A DNA stretch of 28,960 nucleotides from IMG/VR virus record IMGVR_UViG_3300042884_001760, positions 1-28,960 of that record; one strand, 5' to 3'. The translations under genes and the position numbers were made by a program. Below, in pieces: positions 8,273 to 14,372 of the stretch; position 1 is the first letter of the stretch; each line of letters begins with the position of its first letter. The notes beneath the pieces were generated by a model. The model was not told where the DNA came from and made no database searches. It saw only the letters and a program-made list of their open reading frames with translations. The DNA comes from a virus.

Positions 8273-8317
8273 CCGGCAAGGATCGTGCCTGGCGCCTCGT
8301 TGAGGCGTCCTTGCCGG
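8273..8317. repeat. Strong compound hairpin upstream of a small gene
   Basis: Outer arms CCGGCAAGGA (8273-8282) and TCCTTGCCGG (8308-8317) are perfect 10-bp complements. An inner hairpin CGCCTC-GTT-GAGGCG (8293-8307) abuts the 3' outer arm. A 10-nt bulge (8283-8292) remains on the 5' side. It lies 47 bp before the ATG at 8365. The rest of the 8112-8364 gap shows no convincing gene. A structured 5' leader or a protein-binding site is possible. Confidence 0.6.
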
Positions 8318-8364
8318 ATCGCTACAGCCGAGGCCTGACGCGGGTGTCCCTCGCCTCTCTCGTG

Positions 8365-8577
8365 ATGGCTTCTTCTTTCCCCTGCTGCGAAATCCGCCAG
8401 CTGCTGGTGCACATCTATCCCGGTGGCAGCAAGGCGGGCGCTGCTGAGCGCATCACGGTCTTCTATGGCCGCCGCGGTCGCCCGGTCAAAAAGCCCCGCT
8501 TCATTCCGGCTGAGCTGGCCCATCAGTGGGCGCGCAAGCTGCAGGCCCGGCGCCTCGGCACCGTCTCGGTGCTCTGA
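8365..8577 (+). CDS. Small basic hypothetical protein, rightward
   Basis: A 70-residue protein. The ATG at 8365 (MASSFPCCEIRQLLVHIYPGG) is preferred to 8311, because the earlier start lies inside the hairpin. The product is basic in its C-terminal half (ERITVFYGRRGRPVKKPRF, then AHQWARKLQARRLGT), which suggests nucleic-acid binding. No family was recognised. Like the 7884 gene it begins ATGGCTTCT, is preceded by a large inverted repeat and is oriented against the late operon. The two may be related accessory units. A 9-bp-stem hairpin follows the stop codon. Confidence 0.5.
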   Translation: MASSFPCCEIRQLLVHIYPGGSKAGAAERITVFYGRRGRPVKKPRFIPAELAHQWARKLQARRLGTVSVL

Positions 8578-8581
8578 GGGC

Positions 8582-8617
8582 CAGCCGGCCCTGCATGGCC
8601 GGCTGCGGGTTCGCCCG
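8582..8617. terminator. Double hairpin between convergent genes
   Basis: CAGCCGGCC-CTGCAT-GGCCGGCTG (8582-8605) is a perfect 9-bp stem, followed by CGGG-TTCG-CCCG. There is only a weak T-run after it. It lies between the convergent ends of the 8365-8577 and 8664-8870 genes, so a bidirectional terminator is plausible. Confidence 0.4.
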
Positions 8618-8663
8618 TGGCCGGCCTTTCGCTCTGCCGACGGAGCGAGCAGGGAAGGCGGAA

Positions 8664-8870
8664 CTACTGACGGAACACCCTCTCGACCGGGTTGATGGGG
8701 AAGGAGCAGCTGATCAGGCCCTGAATGATCTCGGGGATCGAGCGGCCGCTACGGATTGATATCTCCTCGATGCGCTCATAGAGATCGGCATCGATCTCCA
8801 GCTCCAGGCGCTGGGGTAACCGCAAGGGATCGAGCCAGCTGCGCGCCCCTTTCGGGGGGGGGGGGGACAA
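8664..8870 (-). CDS. Ribbon-helix-helix protein behind a poly-C tract
   Basis: Up to 68 residues. LPQRLELEIDADLYERIEEI followed by SIRSGRSIPEIIQGLI matches the beta-strand, helix A, turn (SGRS) and helix B of CopG/Arc-type ribbon-helix-helix proteins, so a DNA-binding repressor is likely. The start is uncertain. The frame begins with a possible TTG at 8870 followed by 13 consecutive C residues on the coding strand (plus-strand G run 8854-8866) encoding four prolines. No ATG is available upstream in any frame close by. Loss or gain of one C would change the upstream frame. The gene may be phase-variable, decayed, or mis-sequenced at the homopolymer. Confidence 0.5.
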   Translation of the reverse strand: MSPPPPKGARSWLDPLRLPQRLELEIDADLYERIEEISIRSGRSIPEIIQGLISCSFPINPVERVFRQ

Positions 8871-9203
8871 GAAGCCAATACAAATGAACTAATTCATGGC
8901 AGTCATTCTGTGCGATCCCGCGGAATAGCGCAACTTTTATGCAATGACTGCATTGAGATTTCCTGAATTTGAAAAATTTCCGAGGCCCCCTGCGCCGCTC
9001 AGAGAAACAGGGGGAATACCCCCCGAGTCTGCATGCTTCTACGAGGAGCTGCGGGCCACTGCAGGGAGTTGCAGGGAGCTGATTTTGAAACGCGAAATGC
9101 GAGGAGAATTTTCGATTTTTTTCGTGTCGCTTCCTCCCCCTTTTGTGGGGTGATCGTTGCTTGACATTGGTGTTTCCCGGGTTGGCGTTCTGCTGCGTGC
9201 GCG
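8871..9203. other. AT-richer gene-free stretch with inverted repeat
   Basis: This 333-bp gap is more AT-rich than its surroundings. It contains a perfect 9-bp inverted repeat, GCAGTCATT (8899-8907) and AATGACTGC (8943-8951), and a short tandem repeat near 9060-9080 (TGCAGGGAGTTGCAGGGAGC). A rightward frame at 8944-9153 (69 codons) exists, but without a ribosome-binding site or recognisable family I do not call it. TTGACA occurs at 9161 on the plus strand without a matching -10 box. Nothing else was identified. Confidence 0.4.
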
Positions 9204-9578
9204 TCAGCTTGAGCGGCTTATTCCAGCGCGACGCTCGGCGGCATCCATGCGGCGAGCCAAGCCCGTGGCCCAGCGCTTGCCGGGATCCCCGCCCCAACCA
9301 TCCCAGGCCTGACGGCCCTTGCCGTAGGTCTCCCAGCTGGAGCCCTGCTTGTCGACCTCGTGGCGAGCGAAGAAGCTCACCATCCGATCGATCGTCTGGG
9401 GGGAGAGCTCCTGACGGTGCAGCAACTGCCGGGCCCTGGCCAGGCCCACTGGTGTCATGCCGCGGTTTGACGGCGGCTGCTGGGCCCGGCGCTCCAGGGC
9501 ACGGCGGGCGGCAGCAGCCACAGGGGCGGGCGGCCGGAACGAGAGACCGGCATAGAAGCTGCGGGGCCGCCGTGCCAT
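9204..9578 (-). CDS. Conserved phage protein with FARHEVDK / WGGDPG motif
   Basis: A 124-residue basic protein. Residues about 38-115 carry a pattern often seen in phage structural-region proteins: RGMTPVGLARARQLLHRQ, then LSPQTIDRMVSFFARHEVDK, then AWDGWGGDPGKRWATGLARRM. I recognise the pattern but cannot attach a reliable family name. In other phages it occurs near portal, protease or capsid genes. The gene follows the scaffold gene after 9 nt and precedes the capsid gene in the leftward operon, supporting a head-assembly role. The N-terminal 35 residues are basic and Ala/Pro-rich. Confidence 0.75.
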   Translation of the reverse strand: MARRPRSFYAGLSFRPPAPVAAAARRALERRAQQPPSNRGMTPVGLARARQLLHRQELSPQTIDRMVSFFARHEVDKQGSSWETYGKGRQAWDGWGGDPGKRWATGLARRMDAAERRAGISRSS

Positions 9579-9587
9579 CGACTGATC

Positions 9588-10457
9588 TCAGCGACGAGCC
9601 ACTCGCCCATTCACAGCGAAGGATGCCCTGTACAGCTCGGATGCCGTCATCGCCTGGGGGTTGATTGGCTCGCCATTGCTGCCGATCCCCGACACCGTCA
9701 GTCCCCCAGCGGCCTGCATGCCAGCCGGGCCCCGCTGCTGGAACAGGAAGCCGTAGACGGGATGCACGCGCATCTGATCGAGGAACTCGGTGGTGGTCAT
9801 CGGCCGGCCGTCGTCGCCCAGCAGGGGTTTGCCCTGGCCGTCGAGGGGTTCGAGCACGTCCTTGCCATCCCCGCCAGTGGCGAGACGGAAGCACGTCCCC
9901 AGCTGCCCCTTGAAGATGTCAAAGAACGTCCCGCGGGCGTCACCGCCATTGCGGCCCTCGGCCTGGGAGAAGGCGCGCTCCAGCAGGCGGTCCTTGCGGA
10001 GTTGCAGGATCTGCTGCTTGGCCTCGTCGCGCTCAGCAGCAACGGCAGCCACCTTCTGAGCAGAGGCTTCCTCCATCTGGCGTTCGCGCAGCTCCATCTG
10101 CTGCTCGAGGATCTGCTTCTGGCGTTCGGCCTCCTGCAGGCGGGCGTACTCCTCGGGGTTGATCTCCGAGAAGCGGTTCAGCTGCTGGCGCAGCGTGCGG
10201 ATCTCCTTTTCGAGCTGGTTGCTCTTGCGCCGCTCGGCCCGCAGGGGCTCGGAGCTGCGGTGGTCATCGCCGCCAGGTTCAGCGGCTGCAGCAGGTGCCG
10301 GGGCCTGCGCCTGACCATCGCCCGCCATGGTGTCGGCAGAGCCCTGACCATCGGCACCGCTGTCGATGCTCTGGCCGTTGGCGGCGTAATTGTCGTCAGC
10401 GCCCTGGCCGCTGGAGGCGGTGGTGCTGGAGGTGGAGGAAGCAGTGGCAGTGGCCAT
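9588..10457 (-). CDS. Putative capsid scaffold protein
   Basis: A 289-residue protein with the layout of siphophage scaffolds. Residues 1-70 are low-complexity Ala/Ser/Gly/Asp. Residues about 78-160 form a long charged coiled coil (KSNQLEKEIRTLRQQLNRF through QILQLRKDRLLERAF). The C-terminal third is more globular and ends in a basic VNGRVARR that could contact the capsid protein. In the family, scaffolds guide procapsid assembly and leave before maturation. The gene is the second large one upstream of the capsid gene and has its own late-motif copy 45 bp before the ATG, consistent with a need for high expression. Confidence 0.75.
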   Translation of the reverse strand: MATATASSTSSTTASSGQGADDNYAANGQSIDSGADGQGSADTMAGDGQAQAPAPAAAAEPGGDDHRSSEPLRAERRKSNQLEKEIRTLRQQLNRFSEINPEEYARLQEAERQKQILEQQMELRERQMEEASAQKVAAVAAERDEAKQQILQLRKDRLLERAFSQAEGRNGGDARGTFFDIFKGQLGTCFRLATGGDGKDVLEPLDGQGKPLLGDDGRPMTTTEFLDQMRVHPVYGFLFQQRGPAGMQAAGGLTVSGIGSNGEPINPQAMTASELYRASFAVNGRVARR

Positions 10458-10502
10458 GACCCATCGCGGCTGTCGTGGATGAGCACCCCATCCGGGCTGT
10501 GC

Positions 10503-10518
10503 TCACCGCCTATTGCCA
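10503..10518 (-). promoter_or_regulatory. Putative late-promoter motif, copy 4 (scaffold)
   Basis: Minus strand TGGCAATAGGCGGTGA with flanking CCA, identical to the capsid copy. It lies 45 bp before the scaffold ATG in the divergent gap shared with the rightward cupin gene. The motif is therefore at the start of the capsid-assembly block. Confidence 0.55.
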
Positions 10519-10562
10519 TGGCCGCCGGCCGACAATGCCCCCCGGTTCGCATGCAAACCACC

Positions 10563-10841
10563 ATGGCCTCCGGCATCACGGTTACGTCCAACCCCGACCC
10601 GGAAGATCTGCAGAGCCTGGGTGTGACGAGCTGGCCGACCTGGGGCTGTGAGGTCAGCACTTTCCCCTGGACCTACGAAGAGCAGGAGACCTGCCTGCTG
10701 CTGGAGGGCGATGTCACCGTCACCCCCGATGGCGGGGAGCCGGTGCGCTTTGGCGCCGGTGACCTGGTGGTGTTTGACGCCGGCCTCAGCTGCACCTGGG
10801 ACGTGCATGCCCCGGTGCGTAAGCACTACCGCTTTGGCTGA
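10563..10841 (+). CDS. Small cupin-fold protein (cupin_3/DUF861 type)
   Basis: A 92-residue single-domain cupin. LQSLGVTSWPTWGCE, then YEEQETCLLLEGDVTVTPDG, then FGAGDLVVFDAGLSCTWDV and PVRKHYRFG follow the typical pattern of small cyanobacterial cupins related to the EutQ/cupin_3 group. The usual metal-site positions are partly changed (E..T.LLEG instead of H.H...E), so enzyme activity is uncertain. It is rightward inside a leftward late operon, with its stop overlapping the next gene by one base. This is the pattern of a moron expressed independently. An in-frame ATG at 10551 is an alternative start. Confidence 0.75.
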   Translation: MASGITVTSNPDPEDLQSLGVTSWPTWGCEVSTFPWTYEEQETCLLLEGDVTVTPDGGEPVRFGAGDLVVFDAGLSCTWDVHAPVRKHYRFG

Positions 10842-11089
10842 TGGCGACCGCCAGAGTGGAGCCCATGCAGATCCCGCCCCGGCCCACACCGCGCGAGAGC
10901 ACCGAGGCGATGGTGCGCAACATCGACCGGGAGCTAGCGGAGATCGAGCAGGGCATGAGGCGGTGCCGGGGCGATCTCGTCGCCGAGCCGAAGCTGACCG
11001 GCACCTGGATGGCCCACCTGCTGATCAGCAGCAAAGAACTGCTCCACAACCTGCTAATCGACACGGCCAAGCGGCCCCAGCGCCTATAG
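10841..11089 (+). CDS. Small helical protein coupled to the cupin gene
   Basis: An 82-residue protein whose ATG overlaps the cupin stop (TGATG), so the two form a two-gene rightward unit. The sequence is helical and mixed-charge (ESTEAMVRNIDRELAEIEQG, TWMAHLLISSKELLHNLLID). No motif or family was recognised. It ends 3 nt before the end of the convergent LysM/HTH gene, leaving no room for a separate terminator. Function unknown; co-function with the cupin is suggested only by the overlap. Confidence 0.6.
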   Translation: MATARVEPMQIPPRPTPRESTEAMVRNIDRELAEIEQGMRRCRGDLVAEPKLTGTWMAHLLISSKELLHNLLIDTAKRPQRL

Positions 11090-11092
11090 GCC

Positions 11093-11992
11093 TCACCCCC
11101 GCGAGAGCTCCAGCTGCCTGGCCAGCCAGAGTTCCACATCCTCATAGGTGTAGCGGACGAGGTTGCCCAGCTTCACGAAGGGCGGGCCGTAGCCGCTGGA
11201 GTTCCAGCTGTAGATGGTCGAGAGCGACACGCCCAGGTAGGTGGCCAGGGTTTCGGGGGTGTAGAAGCCAGCCGGCAGGCTGGTGGTGCTGGTGTCGGCA
11301 TTGGCGGCGGCGCGGCGCTTGGGCAGGAACAGCCAGCTCCCCATCGGCAGCTGGTCCGACGGACGGCCGGTGATGGTGGGGTTTAGGCCGCGCAAGGTGG
11401 TCACGGTGGTGCCGTGGCGCTCCGCCAGCACGTTGAGGCTGTCGCCGGTGCCCACCACCGCCACTCGGTTGGGCTTGAGCGCCGCTTGGATCCGTTCGCC
11501 GAGCAGCGGTTGGGTGAGGGAGCCAATGCCGCCGGCGCCGTAGAGCCCGCCGAACTCCGTCACCGAGAAGGCACCCAACTGCCCCCGGCTGGGGGAGGGA
11601 AGCACGCCAGGAGTGCGCAGCTCAGTCAGCGGCCCCAGCCAGACGGCACCGAAACAGGGGGTGAGCAGGGCCGGGGTTGTGGCAGAGACGGGCCGGATGC
11701 CGCTGGTGCTCCAACTGATGGCCGCCGCCAGCCAGTCCCAGGGTTGGGATGGCGTCAGCGGCAGCACCACCCCACGGGTGAGGTAGCCCTCGTAGGTGAA
11801 GTCCCCCGTGTCGAGGCCCGGAGCGTTCTCCTTGCTGGAGATTCCCCGCAGGCGCTTGAGGAAACCCTCGAAGACAAACCTCCCCGTGCGGGTGGAATCG
11901 AGCACGCCAGGGATGGCGTTGGAGAACAGCAGGATGCGGGCGTTGGCATAAGGCTGCAGTGCCGAGGGGGGCAGCACAGGAGTGATGCTCAC
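11093..11992 (-). CDS. LysM domain fused to excisionase-type helix-turn-helix
   Basis: A 299-residue protein starting at GTG 11992, just after the upstream stop. Residues 1-170 are unrecognised; they look folded (FVFEGFLKRLRG, DFTYEGYLTRG, WDWLAAAISWS) and may be a virion domain. Residues about 177-224 form a LysM-type repeat: VVGTGDSLNVLAERHGTTVT, TLRGLNP, and LPMGSWLFLP. Residues about 243-293 match the HTH_17/excisionase fold: YTPETLATYLGVSLSTIYSW, then GYGPPFVKLGNLVRYTYED. LysM domains bind peptidoglycan or chitin, whereas HTH_17 binds DNA, so the combination is odd. The gene lies between the portal-region and scaffold genes. The frame is continuous and no shift was seen between domains. 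Confidence 0.75.
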   Translation of the reverse strand: MSITPVLPPSALQPYANARILLFSNAIPGVLDSTRTGRFVFEGFLKRLRGISSKENAPGLDTGDFTYEGYLTRGVVLPLTPSQPWDWLAAAISWSTSGIRPVSATTPALLTPCFGAVWLGPLTELRTPGVLPSPSRGQLGAFSVTEFGGLYGAGGIGSLTQPLLGERIQAALKPNRVAVVGTGDSLNVLAERHGTTVTTLRGLNPTITGRPSDQLPMGSWLFLPKRRAAANADTSTTSLPAGFYTPETLATYLGVSLSTIYSWNSSGYGPPFVKLGNLVRYTYEDVELWLARQLELSRG

Positions 11993-11995
11993 GGT

Positions 11996-12514
11996 TCAGC
12001 CCCGCTCCAGCGCCGCCGTGAAGCCACTGCCCTGGCCGCTCAGCTGCGGGTCGCGGCTCCAGTTCGCCAGGGTGGGCAGCATCAGCAGCAGCGCCTGGGC
12101 ATGGCTGCCCCGCTGGCGGCGGAGGGCCGCCTCGATCGAGAGCCCCTCGCCGTAGCGGGTGATCGTTTCTTCCCGGAGGAGCTCGGTGTCGTACTCGATC
12201 ACGTCGGCCTTTCTGACCGGCAGGGTGCCGTCGTCAGGAAGGGCATCGGCAGGAACGGCCTTGCGGCGGGTCTCGATGGGTGCCTGCAACTGCTCGGGGC
12301 CCAGCCCCGCCAGCTCGGTGTCGATGGCGGCGATTGCGTCCAGCTCCCGCCGAGCGGTGGGGATGGCATCGGGGTAGAGCTGCTCCAGATCCGCCATGGC
12401 GTCGTTGATCGCCCGGATCGCAGGCATCCGGGCCGGAATAGCGAGGGCAACCCGGATGCCCTCCAGGTCAGCAGCCCGCCAGCGGTAGGGCGAGTCGGTG
12501 GGGGTCTGGCTCAT
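11996..12514 (-). CDS. Hypothetical protein following the portal gene
   Basis: A 172-residue protein whose ATG overlaps the portal stop by four bases (ATGA), so translation is coupled. It is helical and rich in Ala, Leu, Arg and Glu (IRAINDAMADLEQLYPDAIP through ELDAIAAIDTELAGL). No family was recognised. Genes placed directly after a portal often encode head-morphogenesis or head-completion proteins, which is inference from order alone. The C-terminal part (SHAQALLLMLPTLANWSRD) is hydrophobic but too short and too polar for a membrane helix. Confidence 0.65.
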   Translation of the reverse strand: MSQTPTDSPYRWRAADLEGIRVALAIPARMPAIRAINDAMADLEQLYPDAIPTARRELDAIAAIDTELAGLGPEQLQAPIETRRKAVPADALPDDGTLPVRKADVIEYDTELLREETITRYGEGLSIEAALRRQRGSHAQALLLMLPTLANWSRDPQLSGQGSGFTAALERG

Positions 12515-14136
12515 GCGGCTGCAGGCGAGGCTGACTCCTCTTGCCTCAGGGGCACCGGCGCTGAGCTCTCAGCAGCCCTGGGTTCCTGGGCCTGGCGCCC
12601 CTCCCCGGCCTTGGTGGCCGGGCTGTCATCAAGAGTCGGGCTGCTGATCGCATTGGCCGTGGCCAGGGCCAGCTGGTGGCGCAGCTCCTCCCGGCTGATC
12701 ACCCCCTTGTCGAACAACTCGATCCATTCCTTCACCTGAGGCTGCGGTTGGATCGGTGGGGTGAGCGGGCTCACCGTCACCTGCAGACCCGCGCCGGGGG
12801 TAAGGGCCTCCCCCGTAAGAGCGCACCAGTGCTGGAGAAGGGTGGAAAACAGCGACGCTTTCTGGATCGCCATCGCCTGCAGCAGGGCATAGCTCTGCGA
12901 GGCAGTGAGGCTGATCTCCATCTCGGTGCGGGCGGCACCGCGGTTCTGGGAGGGGATCAGGGCATCGCGGCGCATGGTGTCATCGAGGATCTGCAGCCAG
13001 GCGCGGTGCTCCGCCAGGGACCTGGCCCGGATCTCCACGAACTCGAAGGACGCGTCCGAGGGCAGGTCCATACAGGTGTTCGGACCGAGCACCACCGGAC
13101 CGGCCTGGCTGTTGCCCATGGCGTCCACCATCCCCTTGCGCACCCCCACAGGCAGGGCCGTACGGCTCAACAGCTCCTCGTACTCGCTCTTGCAGCGGAA
13201 GTGGTTGAGGTACTGGTGGGCCAGGCCCAGGTGCGGCAGGTCCCCCTCCCCGAAGGCTGAGCCATCGGAGGTGTACCAGCAGGCCGGCAGCCGGGTGATG
13301 CCCTCGAAGGTGGTGACCACGGGGTCGTCGCAACGCCAGCCGCTGGTGGCTTGAGGGTCAGCGCAGACCGGGTGGTGGGCCAGTTGCAGGCCGGTCACGG
13401 CCCCGCCCCTGGCGGTCCCACCCTTGGTGGTGTCGCCGGTGGTGAGCAGCTGCAAGCTGCGGTAGTGCCAGCGGTCTGGGGCGTCGGCATCGCCCAGAAG
13501 GGCGTTGATTTGCTCGGCTACCGCTCCTTCGCTGCCGACCGGTTCAGCGTTCATCGGCCGGTTCACCGGCTCCCGCCAGACGATCCGGCCAGGGAGGCCG
13601 TAGGAGACAGGCAGCCCCCAGTTGAGACAGTTGGCCCGGGGCACCAGCTGCAGCCGCGGGAGGGAGAGGCGATCGCCGCTGCGCAACGCCTCCTGCCGGT
13701 CGCCCTCGCTGGGCCAGCTGTGCTCGGGAGGCAGCACCAGCACCAGGGCGGCACCATCGCGCAGGACCAGCAGATCGGCGGCAGCCAAGAAGACGCCCAG
13801 GTCCGTGCCCCGGCCATCCACATCGGTCAGCACCGAGCTCAGGCTGGCCGGGAGGCTGATCCAGCTGCCACGGCTGAGCATCCCGGCATAGGTGCGCAAG
13901 GCATCACGGAAGAAGCCAGAGGGGCGGGCGGCGTCGAGGCGCTTGCGGTAGGCCGCCTCCGGCTCCCGCTCACCCTTGGGGAGGTAGTGCTCCTTGCGGC
14001 TGGTGCCGTCAGGGGCGGCGAGTAGGGCCCAGCAGTCGGCGGTGATCTGGAGGGATGGGTGCAGGGCAGTCAGGGTTGGGTGCCGGTGCCAGGGAGCGGA
14101 TGGGGCAGAAGCTGGCAGAGCGGGGGCTGGAAGCAC
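12511..14136 (-). CDS. Phage portal protein (DUF4055-like)
   Basis: A 541-residue protein forming the probable portal, the dodecameric channel for DNA packaging. Early residues contain YLPKGEREPEAAYRKRLDAA, the typical start of DUF4055-type portals, followed by an RTYAGMLSRG segment. The central part has ITRLPACWYTSDGSAFGEGD, then LPHLGLAHQYLNHFRCKSEY and EELLSRTALPV. These match the conserved lP..w/P.L..LA.lNl.Hy..kSdye pattern of the family. SLTASQSYALLQAMAIQKAS is the long stem helix. The C-terminal 70 residues are low complexity. The annotated start is a GTG with no strong Shine-Dalgarno, so the first 30 residues are uncertain. Confidence 0.8.
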   Translation of the reverse strand: MLPAPALPASAPSAPWHRHPTLTALHPSLQITADCWALLAAPDGTSRKEHYLPKGEREPEAAYRKRLDAARPSGFFRDALRTYAGMLSRGSWISLPASLSSVLTDVDGRGTDLGVFLAAADLLVLRDGAALVLVLPPEHSWPSEGDRQEALRSGDRLSLPRLQLVPRANCLNWGLPVSYGLPGRIVWREPVNRPMNAEPVGSEGAVAEQINALLGDADAPDRWHYRSLQLLTTGDTTKGGTARGGAVTGLQLAHHPVCADPQATSGWRCDDPVVTTFEGITRLPACWYTSDGSAFGEGDLPHLGLAHQYLNHFRCKSEYEELLSRTALPVGVRKGMVDAMGNSQAGPVVLGPNTCMDLPSDASFEFVEIRARSLAEHRAWLQILDDTMRRDALIPSQNRGAARTEMEISLTASQSYALLQAMAIQKASLFSTLLQHWCALTGEALTPGAGLQVTVSPLTPPIQPQPQVKEWIELFDKGVISREELRHQLALATANAISSPTLDDSPATKAGEGRQAQEPRAAESSAPVPLRQEESASPAAA

Positions 14137-14372
14137 TGGTCGCCGGCGGGGCTACTGGCTTTTGCCAGCGCGAATCCGACAGGGCGTCCAGAGTTGTGTA
14201 GCCAAAGGAATAGGTGGTTTGTGGACCGGTGAACCATGGCTACCAATGAGATACTTGCCGCAGAAATCCCTGCTGAGACAGGACTCAATGGCCATTGCAA
14301 GGCGCTATCCGGCATGGTTCTCGGAATGCACCGGCTATTCGCAGGTGGTTCTCGGAACCTGCCAATAACAAG
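14137..14372. other. Portal upstream region with hairpins, left border of the cassettes
   Basis: This stretch has a CTGGC-TTTT-GCCAG hairpin (14155-14168), whose minus strand also resembles the late motif (TGGCAAAAGCCAGTAG). Further right are two stem-loops with the same 10-nt loop GGTTCTCGGA but different stems: GCAT/ATGC near 14315-14332 and GCAGGT/ACCTGC at 14341-14362. A rightward 46-codon frame (14236-14376, MATNEILAAEIPAETG) ends in a TAG at the cassette border. It could be a small gene or a remnant; I see no family. The region ends with ACAAG just before TTAGGC of cassette 1. Confidence 0.4.

Noticed and set aside
8944-9153. Rightward 69-codon frame in the AT-richer gap
   Set aside because: Reasonable composition but no ribosome-binding site, promoter or family; left uncalled.
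8776-9894. Leftward 372-codon frame across the scaffold and 124-aa genes
   Set aside because: It overlaps two better-supported genes in another frame and its product is Arg/Pro/Gly-rich without motifs. It passes through the C13 tract, so I considered it as the RHH upstream frame, but no plausible start exists.
2076-10518. Late motif as a T7-type RNA polymerase promoter (contains ATAGG)
   Set aside because: The conserved block lacks the upstream part of T7-like promoters and no single-subunit RNA polymerase gene is in the window.
14152-14167. Fifth copy of the late-promoter motif before the portal gene
   Set aside because: It matches only partly and coincides with a CTGGC/GCCAG hairpin, so the likeness may come from the palindrome. 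Mentioned but not listed as a promoter.
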